Assembly: GCA_016125045.1 (NCBI GenBank)
Contig: WGML01000003.1
Coordinates: 124,001-188,000, forward strand
Length of the DNA: 64,000 nt
Direction: 5' to 3'
Origin: a bacterium
Lineage (GTDB): Bacteria > Pseudomonadota > Alphaproteobacteria > Caulobacterales > Hyphomonadaceae
Positions 26,325 to 33,295 of this stretch are shown in pieces (positions within the stretch are counted from its first letter, which is position 1; each line of letters opens with the position of its first letter). The notes under the pieces are model-generated. The model searched no databases. It was not told the DNA's origin and was given only the letters and a program-made list of their open reading frames with translations. Position numbers and translations under genes: made by a program.

Positions 26325-27515
26325 ATGCCCACCTACAGATTCCAGGCGGTGGACGATCAGGGACGAACCGTTCGCGGTGATGTGGGCGCTGCGTCTCGCG
26401 ATGCCGCCGCGGCGCAGGTGCGCGGGCGAGCGCTCACCCCCATCCGCATCGAGGAAGGCCCATCCCGCAGGTCCGCACGCGCCGGCGGGCGCAGGAATGG
26501 CGGCGTCTTTGCGCGAAACCTCGCCATGCTCCTGCAGGCGGGTCACACCGCCGAGCACGCGCTCGTCTCGATGACGCGGCATGGCCCGGGCAAGGTCGGA
26601 CTGATCGCCGGGACGACGCTCGGCGAGTTGCGCTCCGGGGCCAGCCTTTCCGAGGCGATGAAGCGCCAGTCTTCGGTGTTCCCGGCGCATTTCGTCGCCG
26701 CCGCCGAGGCCGGGGAATCGTCCGGCCGGCTCGGCCAGGCCCTCGCAGAACTCGCCGACGATGAGGAACGGCGCGCCAAGCTCGTCGCCGACGTTCGCGG
26801 GGCGCTCGCCTATCCCGCCGTGCTGGGGACGGCGATGATCGTGGCGCTCGGCTTCATGGTGACGGTGGTGCTGCCGAAATTCGGCGAGATGTTCGTCGAG
26901 ATGGGAGCGCCGCCTCCGCCCGAACTCGCCGTTCTTCTCGGGTTCGGCGCCTTCCTGTCCGGCAACTGGCCGTGGCTTGTCTTCGCCGGCGCCTGCGCTG
27001 CGCTCGCCGTCACGCTGGCCGTCCGCGCGGACGCAACCCGCCTCGTGATCGATCGCTGGTGGCTTCAGGCGCCGGTGCTCGGTCCGATCGCGCGGGCCGC
27101 CCTGTCCGCGCGCTTCTTCCGGGTCCTGTCCCTGCTCCTGCGCAATGGGCAGACCGCCGCGCCGGCCTTCGCCGCCGCCCGCCGCAGCGTCGCCAATCGC
27201 TGGGCGCGGGCGCGGTTCGACGAGGCGATCGTGCGGGTGGGGGAGGGGCGCTCCCCGGCGGCGGAAATAGGTGCATCAGGGGTTCTGCCGCCGCTTGCGA
27301 GCGACATGCTGCGGGCGTCCGAGGATGGCGGCGTTCTCGCCGACGGCGCCACCCGGCTCGCCCATCTCTACGAGGATGAACTTGACCGGCGCACGCGGCT
27401 TCTGGTGCGCATTGCGGAGCCGGTCATGGTAGGATTGGCCGGGCTGCTGATTGGCTCGATGATGCTGTCGATCGTGTCGGCGCTCGTCGGCGTCAATGAG
27501 GCCATCGCCCGATGA
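26325..27515 (+). CDS. gspF: T2SS inner-membrane platform protein GspF
   Basis: This 396-residue polytopic protein forms the inner-membrane platform of the T2SS. It starts MPTYRFQAVDDQGRTVRGDV, typical for GspF. It has two T2SSF repeats, the first with LAMLLQAGHTAEHALVSM and AAEAGESSGRLGQAL, the second with LSLLLRNGQTAAPAF and LRASEDGGVLADGA. Three transmembrane stretches are visible (AYPAVLGTAMIVALGFMVTV, WPWLVFAGACAALAVTLAV, and VMVGLAGLLIGSMMLSIV near the C-terminus). It lies directly between gspE and gspG. Confidence 0.95.
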   Translation: MPTYRFQAVDDQGRTVRGDVGAASRDAAAAQVRGRALTPIRIEEGPSRRSARAGGRRNGGVFARNLAMLLQAGHTAEHALVSMTRHGPGKVGLIAGTTLGELRSGASLSEAMKRQSSVFPAHFVAAAEAGESSGRLGQALAELADDEERRAKLVADVRGALAYPAVLGTAMIVALGFMVTVVLPKFGEMFVEMGAPPPPELAVLLGFGAFLSGNWPWLVFAGACAALAVTLAVRADATRLVIDRWWLQAPVLGPIARAALSARFFRVLSLLLRNGQTAAPAFAAARRSVANRWARARFDEAIVRVGEGRSPAAEIGASGVLPPLASDMLRASEDGGVLADGATRLAHLYEDELDRRTRLLVRIAEPVMVGLAGLLIGSMMLSIVSALVGVNEAIAR

Positions 27516-27607
27516 ACCGAGGAAAGCTGCACCACACCGAGATGAAGATTCTTGAGATGAACCGCCTATGGAAGTCCCGACCAACCCGACCCGCGCAGGA
27601 TCAAGAG

Positions 27608-28075
27608 ATGACCCCGACCTCGCCCCGCTCACCCTCCCGCCGCAGCGCCCCGCCCCGCGCGACCCGCGAGGCGGGATTCACGCTCGCCGAGCTTCTCGTG
27701 GTGATGGTCATCCTCGGCCTCCTCGCCGCGATCGTCGGGCCCCGACTGATGGGCGCCGTGCTTGGGGGAGCAAAACACCGCACGGCCCAGACCCAGGTGG
27801 CCAATTTCGCCGCCACACTCGATCTCTTCCGCATCAGCGTCGGCCGTTATCCGACGACGCAGGAAGGCCTGAACGCGCTGGTCGCCGATCCCGGCGGCGC
27901 CGCAGGATGGGCCGGCCCCTATCTCACCAAGTCGACCGTCCCCGTCGATCCCTGGGGCAATCCCTACCAATATGAAGCCCTCTCCGACGGCGCCGCCTTC
28001 CGGATCACGTCGCTCGGCGCGGACAATGCGGTGGGCGGCGAGGGTGAAAATGCCGATATCGTCAGCGACCAGTAG
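27608..28075 (+). CDS. gspG: Major pseudopilin GspG
   Basis: The class III signal EAG^FTLAELLVVMVILGLLAAIV has Glu at +5 of the mature protein and is followed by the GspG core AKHRTAQTQVANFAATLDLFR, VGRYPTTQEGLNALV, GPYLTKSTVPVDPWGNPYQY and the C-terminal acidic calcium-site region SLGADNAVGGEGENADI. GspG polymerises into the pseudopilus after cleavage by prepilin peptidase, whose gene is not in this window. The ATG at 27608 gives a 23-residue leader. An ATG at 27512 overlaps the gspF stop (ATGA) but would need a 55-residue leader, so the start is uncertain. Confidence 0.93.
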   Translation: MTPTSPRSPSRRSAPPRATREAGFTLAELLVVMVILGLLAAIVGPRLMGAVLGGAKHRTAQTQVANFAATLDLFRISVGRYPTTQEGLNALVADPGGAAGWAGPYLTKSTVPVDPWGNPYQYEALSDGAAFRITSLGADNAVGGEGENADIVSDQ

Positions 28076-28526
28076 TCGCTCATCATCGACGGACGACCGG
28101 CGGGTCCGGGGCTTCTCGCTCGTCGAGATGCTGGTTGTGCTCGTGGTGTTGTCGCTTGCAGTCGGCGTGATCGCATCGCGCTGGACAAGCGGTGAGGCCT
28201 CGACCGCGGCGATTGCTCGCCAGACGGAGTCCGCCCTGCGCGCCGCGCGCGCGCAAGCCATGCGATCCGGCGACGATGTCCGCGTGGAGTTCGACCTGTC
28301 CGCCCGCACGATCCGCCGCGACGGACGCGCGTTGATCGTCTGGCCCGACGCCGTGGACGCCGACATCGACGCTGCGGGATCTGAATCCACCCCGCCGGTG
28401 TTCGCGGTCCGCTTCGCCCCGGGCGGCGGATCGACCGGCTTGCGGATCACCTATCGCCGGGATGACGCTGCAACATCCGTCGCCGTCTCCTGGCTGACGG
28501 GGGAGGTCGCCCGTGAGCCGCGCTAG
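28050..28526 (+). CDS. gspH: Minor pseudopilin GspH
   Basis: This 158-residue pseudopilin has the signal RG^FSLVEMLVVLVVLSLAVG (Glu at +5) and the GspH fold motif ALRAARAQAMRSGDDVRVEFDL. The start at 28050 overlaps the gspG end by 26 nt and has GAGG 6-7 nt upstream. In the T2SS it belongs to the minor pseudopilin set at or near the pseudopilus tip. It overlaps gspI by 14 nt. Confidence 0.9.
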   Translation: MPISSATSSRSSSTDDRRVRGFSLVEMLVVLVVLSLAVGVIASRWTSGEASTAAIARQTESALRAARAQAMRSGDDVRVEFDLSARTIRRDGRALIVWPDAVDADIDAAGSESTPPVFAVRFAPGGGSTGLRITYRRDDAATSVAVSWLTGEVAREPR

Positions 28527-28998
28527 GCCGGACCCGAGGGGCTTCGTGCTCATCGACGCGCTGGTCGCGCTGATCGTGGCGTCGAGCGTGCTCGCCGCGC
28601 TCTACGGGCTCATCTCCGCATCGGCCCGATCGACCACCGCCGCGCGCGCAACCGCGCTTGCCGCGGGCGCGGTCGAGCAGGCGTGCCTGACCGCTGCACG
28701 GGCGGGCGATGCGACGCCGGGAACGCTTTCGGCCGTGGACGCCGATCGTCCGGTGACGATCCGCATGGCGCCCGAGCAGCGCCCATCCCTGCCGGTCGGC
28801 TTGCGGCTCTGGCGGATCGACTGCAGCGCGCCAACGGGTCCCGCCGGACGTGTCTTTTCGGTCTCCACCTACGCGCTGCTTGCGGACGCCGCCCCACCAC
28901 CAACTGACGGGGCGCGCGGCGACGCGGCCGCTGCGCCGCCAGAGACCGGCCGCTTCCCGGTCTCACCTGAACCCGAAACCGGGCGGGCGGCGCCATGA
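28513..28998 (+). CDS. gspI: Minor pseudopilin GspI (Asp at +5)
   Basis: This 161-residue pseudopilin has the signal RG^FVLIDALVALIVASSVLAAL. Position +5 of the mature protein is Asp rather than the usual Glu. The core includes STTAARATALAAGAVEQACL and the C-terminal CSAPTGPAGRVFSV-like strand, ending in a Pro/Ala/Thr-rich tail of about 40 residues. The GTG start at 28513 lies within gspH, and gspJ overlaps its stop by ATGA. The assignment as GspI rests on order (H-I-J-K) and on the signal. Confidence 0.87.
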   Translation: MSRARPDPRGFVLIDALVALIVASSVLAALYGLISASARSTTAARATALAAGAVEQACLTAARAGDATPGTLSAVDADRPVTIRMAPEQRPSLPVGLRLWRIDCSAPTGPAGRVFSVSTYALLADAAPPPTDGARGDAAAAPPETGRFPVSPEPETGRAAP

Positions 28999-29651
28999 CA
29001 TCCGCTCCGGCGAACGGCTTCACCCTGGTGGAACTGCTGATCGGCCTCGCCGTCGGGTCGCTCGCCGTCCTCGCGGCGGGGCTTGGCCTCAACGCGTCGA
29101 TCGCCGCGCGGGATGCGGGCGCTGAAGCCTCCCGCACCGTGGAACGGATGATCGCCGCGCGCACGCTCGCCCACAGGCTGCTCGAAGCTGCAGCCCCGAT
29201 CCGGATGGAGGCGGGCGACGCCGGAGAGCCGGATCGCTGGCGGATGGCGGGTGACGCCTCGCAAGCGCGGTTCGTCGCCGAACTGTGGGGGGATGTCGGC
29301 GCGGCGGGCCTCTGGGAGGTTGAGATCGCGCTCGCCCCGGACGAGGTTGGAACCCGTCTCACCGTGCTCGGTCGCCTGTTCGATCCCCGGCCTCCGTCCG
29401 CCGGCGACGCGGAACGCGGCGATCGACCCCCGCAACCGCCTGAACCCTTCCAGCGCTTCGCGGAGGCGTCCGCGGCTCCGGGCGCGGCCCTCTCCTACGC
29501 CGCGCGCGCGACGGACGGGTCCCTCGCATGGTCGGACATCTGGCGCGGAGAGGATGGCTGGCCGCTGATGATCGCGTTCGATCCCGATGGCCCGGGAGGG
29601 TCGCCCGCTTTCCTCGCCGGCTTGCCGCAGCCTGTCGGTGACCCGCAATGA
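28995..29651 (+). CDS. gspJ: Minor pseudopilin GspJ
   Basis: This 218-residue protein has a short leader ending ANG^FTLVELLIGLAVGSLAVLA with Glu at +5. It continues with RTVERMIAARTLAHRLLEAA and LWEVEIALAPDE. GspJ forms the pseudopilus tip complex with GspI and GspK. It overlaps both gspI and gspK by ATGA. The family assignment rests on the pseudopilin signal, size and position. Confidence 0.88.
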   Translation: MTSAPANGFTLVELLIGLAVGSLAVLAAGLGLNASIAARDAGAEASRTVERMIAARTLAHRLLEAAAPIRMEAGDAGEPDRWRMAGDASQARFVAELWGDVGAAGLWEVEIALAPDEVGTRLTVLGRLFDPRPPSAGDAERGDRPPQPPEPFQRFAEASAAPGAALSYAARATDGSLAWSDIWRGEDGWPLMIAFDPDGPGGSPAFLAGLPQPVGDPQ

Positions 29652-30439
29652 AGCGCAACGGGTTTGCTCTTGCCGCGGTGATGTTCATTCTTCTCGGGGC
29701 CGCCTCCATCGCCGCCGCCGCCCAGTTCGCGGCCCGGGGCGACGCGGCCACCGGCGAAGCGCTCGCCCGCGGAACCGAACTTGCACTCGCGATCGAAGGC
29801 GCCACGGCGCTCGCCGCGGCGGATCTCATCGATCCCTCGGCGGCGGGCCGCGCGCCGCGCCTCGACGGTGGGCGCCCTGCGACCTACACGGTCGGGACCG
29901 TTCGAGTGGAGGTGAGAGCCGTGGCGCAGGCGGGCCGCATCAATATCAACGTCGTCGAGCCTGCCGACCTCGCGGCCATGATCCGCTCGTTGACGGGCGC
30001 GGGCGACGCTGCACGCAACGTCGAGCGGGCGGTGTCGGACCGGCGGGCGGCGGGCCGTTCATTCCTCAGTGTCACGGAGCTCCGCCCCGCGTTCGGTTCC
30101 AACGGCGGCGCGTTCGCGGAGGTCGCACCCTTCCTGTCGACGTCCGGGTCTGGCGCGCCCGATGCATCCTCGGCGCCGGAAGGCCTGCGGCGCGCCTGGC
30201 CGCGGCCGGTGGATCCTCCGCCCGCGAATTCCTCATCGGCGAACGCACCGCAATCCCTGGCTCCCGGCGCCTTTCCGCCGGTATCGCTGTTCTTCAGGGC
30301 GGTGCATCGCGGCGGGGCGGTCATGATGGAGGAGCGCACCGTTGCGCTCGCCGAGGAGGGTGCGCTGAACGTGCTCGCCCAACGCCCCTACGATCGCACC
30401 ATCGAGGCGGCGCTGTTTTCGCAAGGCGTTGGCCAGTGA
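29648..30439 (+). CDS. gspK: Pseudopilus tip protein GspK
   Basis: This 263-residue protein has the short leader MKRNG^FALAAVMFILLGAAS and lacks Glu at +5, which is typical of GspK. The helical domain motifs are AGRININVVEPADLAAMIRSL and RRAAGRSFLSVTELRPAFG, followed by the tail strand VSLFFRAVHRGGAVMMEERTV. GspK caps the pseudopilus. Its stop overlaps the gspL GTG start by GTGA. Confidence 0.92.
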   Translation: MKRNGFALAAVMFILLGAASIAAAAQFAARGDAATGEALARGTELALAIEGATALAAADLIDPSAAGRAPRLDGGRPATYTVGTVRVEVRAVAQAGRININVVEPADLAAMIRSLTGAGDAARNVERAVSDRRAAGRSFLSVTELRPAFGSNGGAFAEVAPFLSTSGSGAPDASSAPEGLRRAWPRPVDPPPANSSSANAPQSLAPGAFPPVSLFFRAVHRGGAVMMEERTVALAEEGALNVLAQRPYDRTIEAALFSQGVGQ

Positions 30440-31368
30440 GCGCCATTCTCCGGTCTCTGGGCGCCTGGCGCCGTGCGGTGGACGAGACGCTGGCGGCGCT
30501 GCCGATCATCGGCGGCCTCCTTGCGCCTCCCTGGCGCATCGTCCCGCTCGGGGTCGACGATCTGCGATCCGGCGTCCTGCCCCCGTCCGGCGTCGCTGGT
30601 CGCGGACCGGTGGTGGTGAGACTTGCAACCGGGGCGGGCCTCTGGCTCGAACTCGAGCTACCGCGCGCGGCCGCCGGCGACCTGGAATCGGCCGTCGAAC
30701 TCGCGCTTCCCGCCCATTCCCCCATCCAGCCCGCGCGCGCCGCCTTCGCTGCGGACCGGTCAGCCGTTGACGTCGCGGGAGACCGGCTCCACGCGCCGGT
30801 GGCGCTCGCCGAGGCGGCGACCGTTGCGCAAGCGGTTCGACTCGTCTCCGCCGTCGGACGGCGCGTCTCCGCCGTCGATGTCGCGATGGATGCGTCGCCC
30901 GATGCGCCGCCCTCGATCGATCTCATCACCGGCGGGCCCGCGCTGCGGCCAGGCCCCTCGCCGAGCCTCGTTGCGCTCCTCGTGGCCGGGACGCTGCTGC
31001 TTGTGGGTGCTGCGGGCTTGGGTTTCGCCTTCGCGCCTCGCACGGGTCCATCCCTTCTGGCCGCCTCTCCCTCCGCCGCCGCGATGCGGGATCTCGCGCT
31101 CGCTCGCGAACAATCCCCGCCGCTTCTTGCGGCGCTGAACGCGGTGTCGGCCGCCCTGCCGGCGACCGCCTACCTTGACCGGTTCGAGATCGCCGGGCGC
31201 GAGATCAAGCTCGCCGGACGGGCACGCGATCCCGCGGGACTGCCAGCACGTCTCGACGCCGCTCCGGAGCTTGAGGGCGCGGCGTTCTCCGGCTCCACTC
31301 GCGGGCTCGATGATGGCTTCCAGGCGTTCGAGATCACCTGCCGTTTTGTTCCCGGGGACGGCCGATGA
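30436..31368 (+). CDS. gspL: T2SS platform protein GspL
   Basis: This 310-residue protein starts at the GTG at 30436, which overlaps the gspK stop. The N-terminal 170 residues should be the cytoplasmic actin-like part that binds GspE, shorter than in enterobacterial GspL (about 400 residues in total). One transmembrane helix follows (SLVALLVAGTLLLVGAAGLGF) and then a periplasmic ferredoxin-like domain resembling PilN (LLAALNAVSAALPATAYLDR, then IKLAGRARDPAGLPARL). It overlaps gspM by ATGA. Confidence 0.88.
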   Translation: MSAILRSLGAWRRAVDETLAALPIIGGLLAPPWRIVPLGVDDLRSGVLPPSGVAGRGPVVVRLATGAGLWLELELPRAAAGDLESAVELALPAHSPIQPARAAFAADRSAVDVAGDRLHAPVALAEAATVAQAVRLVSAVGRRVSAVDVAMDASPDAPPSIDLITGGPALRPGPSPSLVALLVAGTLLLVGAAGLGFAFAPRTGPSLLAASPSAAAMRDLALAREQSPPLLAALNAVSAALPATAYLDRFEIAGREIKLAGRARDPAGLPARLDAAPELEGAAFSGSTRGLDDGFQAFEITCRFVPGDGR

Positions 31369-31877
31369 GGGCGCGCACGGACATCCCCCGGGGCGGCGCG
31401 CTTGCGCTCCTCAGTGCTGCGGCGCTCGTGCTCGCGGCGGCGGCTTTGGCGGCCTTTGGCGTGAGCGCGACGCTCGCCCGTCTCTCCACGCCGGCTGTGC
31501 AGGCGGCGCCCGCTGGCGGTGACATCGCCGCGGATGGACTAGTGATTCCGGCGGCCGGGCGCGGTGAGGCGGAAGCGGCGGCGCTCAACCGGCTGCTTGA
31601 TGTGCTGGAAGCCGAGGGCGCGCTGCTGCGGACAAGTTCGTTCCGGTCTGGCGCGGCCAATCAGGTGCTGCTTGGCTTTGAGGTCGAGGCGAGGCCCGCC
31701 AATCTCTGGCGCGCGATGCATGCGCTGGAAACCGGAAGCCCCGCGCTGGTCGTCACCCGCGCCCGCGCGACCACACGGGACGGCGGTGAGCGCATCACCC
31801 TTTCCGCGGATGCGGTCGCGACCTGGGCCCCCGCCGAGCCGCCGCGCAGCGCTGCAGGGGAGGGGACCGGCCTATGA
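31365..31877 (+). CDS. gspM: T2SS platform protein GspM
   Basis: This 170-residue protein has one N-terminal transmembrane helix (ALALLSAAALVLAAAALAAF) and a small periplasmic domain (EAAALNRLLDVLEAEGALL, VLLGFEVEARPANLWRAMH, ITLSADAVATW). The ferredoxin-like pattern and position after gspL identify it as GspM, which pairs with GspL in the inner-membrane platform. It overlaps genes on both sides by ATGA. Confidence 0.87.
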   Translation: MRARTDIPRGGALALLSAAALVLAAAALAAFGVSATLARLSTPAVQAAPAGGDIAADGLVIPAAGRGEAEAAALNRLLDVLEAEGALLRTSSFRSGAANQVLLGFEVEARPANLWRAMHALETGSPALVVTRARATTRDGGERITLSADAVATWAPAEPPRSAAGEGTGL

Positions 31878-32377
31878 GCCCCCGGCTTCGCCTTCTGCTT
31901 CTCGCCGCTGCGGGTCTCGCCGTCGTCGCGGTCATCGATGTCGCAACGCGCTCGGCATCGGACAACATCGCGCGACCGGTTGCGCCGTCGAACATCCTCG
32001 CACCAGCGGCCGCGACAGCGCCGGCTCCAGGCGTCGGTGGTGTCTGGCGGCGGCCGCCGCCGCTCGACGTTTTTCAGTCTGTGTTCAGCGCGCCCCTGTT
32101 TGATCCCGATCGGGCGCCGGCTGCGGTTCAGCCTGCCGCTGCGGAGAGCACGCCCGCATCCTTCGCAGTCGCGGGTCCGGATGTTCTGAGTGTTGCGCGG
32201 GTGGTCGGCGTCGCCGGCGCTGAGGGGCGCATGCTCGCCCTCGTCGATACAGGGTCCGGCGTCATCCGTCTCGAGCCCGGCGACTCCCTCGGCGACTGGT
32301 CGGTCACGAACGTCACCGCGACCGGGATCACGCTGGCGCGCGGCGAGGATGTTCGCGAACTGGTGATGCCGCGCTGA
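31874..32377 (+). CDS. GspC/GspN-like T2SS inner-membrane protein with HR domain
   Basis: This 167-residue protein has one transmembrane helix (LRLLLLAAAGLAVVAVID) followed by VFSAPLFDPDRAP and a C-terminal domain of about 70 residues, VARVVGVAGAEGRMLALVD through DWSVTNVTATGITLARGEDV. The latter follows the pattern of the GspC homology region, which docks on the GspD N0 domain. There is no PDZ or coiled-coil end. By position, after gspM, it would be called GspN; by domain it could do the GspC job, since no other gspC is present in the window. It overlaps gspM by ATGA. Confidence 0.78.
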   Translation: MSPRLRLLLLAAAGLAVVAVIDVATRSASDNIARPVAPSNILAPAAATAPAPGVGGVWRRPPPLDVFQSVFSAPLFDPDRAPAAVQPAAAESTPASFAVAGPDVLSVARVVGVAGAEGRMLALVDTGSGVIRLEPGDSLGDWSVTNVTATGITLARGEDVRELVMPR

Positions 32378-32448
32378 GCTGCAACCGTTGGGGCGTCGCC
32401 GCGGACATGCTAGGCTTTCGAGTAGATTCAGGAGCGAAGAGGTTCGTG

Positions 32449-33204
32449 ATGGTGGGATCATCCTGCAGGGTGATGGCGGTGCTGCTGGCCTCGGCCACGC
32501 TCACCGGCGGAGCCGCATTCGCCGCCACGGTCGAGGCCTCGGCGAAGGCCGGTGAATACCGGCTCGATCCGGAGAAAGGCGATGTCGCAACCTCGCTCAC
32601 GGCGCTCGCGCAAGCGATCGGCGCAACCATTGTCGGCGACACGTCGCGTCTCACGGGGCCAGCCCCGAGCGCCGTGATGACGGGAACGCCGGAGCGGCTC
32701 GTCGCCCGGCTCCTGCGCAATGAGGATTACGTCCTGAAGAGCGGCGCGTCCGGCAGGATCAACCAGATCGTCCTGTTGTCAGGCGAGGCCGGCAAGGATC
32801 CGGCCCAGCCGCGCGTTGCGCCGCCGGTGCAGAGCGCGGCGAGCCAGCCCGCGAACTCTGGCGCCTCCGAACCCTCCGTCACCTCGTCGCTCATGCGCAG
32901 CGCGCAGCAGATCGCAGCGGCGCAGGCCGCGGCGCGGGAGGGCCTGCCGCTCGATCCCCCCGAAGCGCAGGCCGCTGAAAAGCGTGCTCCGCAACCGACC
33001 ATTTCGGCTCAGGCGCGCGTCGCATCCGGCCAGTCCGCCGGCGATCGCGCGGCGCGGGGGCCGACCTCCGGCACGCCGGCGCCGGTCAGTGTGACGCCCG
33101 AGATGCAGGCGGAGATCGCCGCCGCGACCCAGCGCGCGCGCGCCGAGCTCGACACGCTGGTGCGCCAGCTCCGGGAGGCCTGCCCGCCCGGCCAGACGTG
33201 CTGA
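32449..33204 (+). CDS. Periplasmic STN (secretin/TonB short N-terminal)-like protein
   Basis: The ATG at 32449 has AGAGG about 8 nt upstream and gives a signal peptide (SCRVMAVLLASATLTGGAAFA). Residues of about 30-110 resemble the STN fold: AGEYRLDPEKGDVATSLTAL, IVGDTSRLTG, VMTGTPERLVARLLRNEDYV and RINQIVLLSG. The rest is an Ala/Pro/Gln-rich region with a helix of EMQAEIAAATQRARAELD type ending in ACPPGQTC. STN folds occur at the N-terminus of secretins and TonB receptors. Its place at the end of the T2SS operon (71 nt after the GspC/N-like gene) suggests an accessory that touches GspD. I know no named family. Confidence 0.72.
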   Translation: MVGSSCRVMAVLLASATLTGGAAFAATVEASAKAGEYRLDPEKGDVATSLTALAQAIGATIVGDTSRLTGPAPSAVMTGTPERLVARLLRNEDYVLKSGASGRINQIVLLSGEAGKDPAQPRVAPPVQSAASQPANSGASEPSVTSSLMRSAQQIAAAQAAAREGLPLDPPEAQAAEKRAPQPTISAQARVASGQSAGDRAARGPTSGTPAPVSVTPEMQAEIAAATQRARAELDTLVRQLREACPPGQTC

Positions 33205-33260
33205 GCGAGACCCGCTGAAGCGCTGTTCAACGTCGACCGCACAAGTCGCAGGCTCTGCCA

Positions 33261-33281
33261 GCCCCGCGCGCCGCGTGGGGC
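33261..33281. terminator. Candidate bidirectional terminator between the T2SS operon and the subtilase
   Basis: GCCCCGCGC and GCGTGGGGC-type halves form a 9-bp stem with one G-T pair and a 3-nt loop in the short convergent gap (33205-33295). There is no T-tract on either side, so termination is only plausible by position. Confidence 0.35.
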
Positions 33282-33295
33282 CTCTGCGATCGGCG

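Noticed and set aside
29587-30435. An N-terminal extension of the GspL frame
   Set aside because: It overlaps GspK entirely. The GTG at 30436 in a GTGA overlap fits the operon style, and the extension is Arg/Gly-rich and not domain-like.
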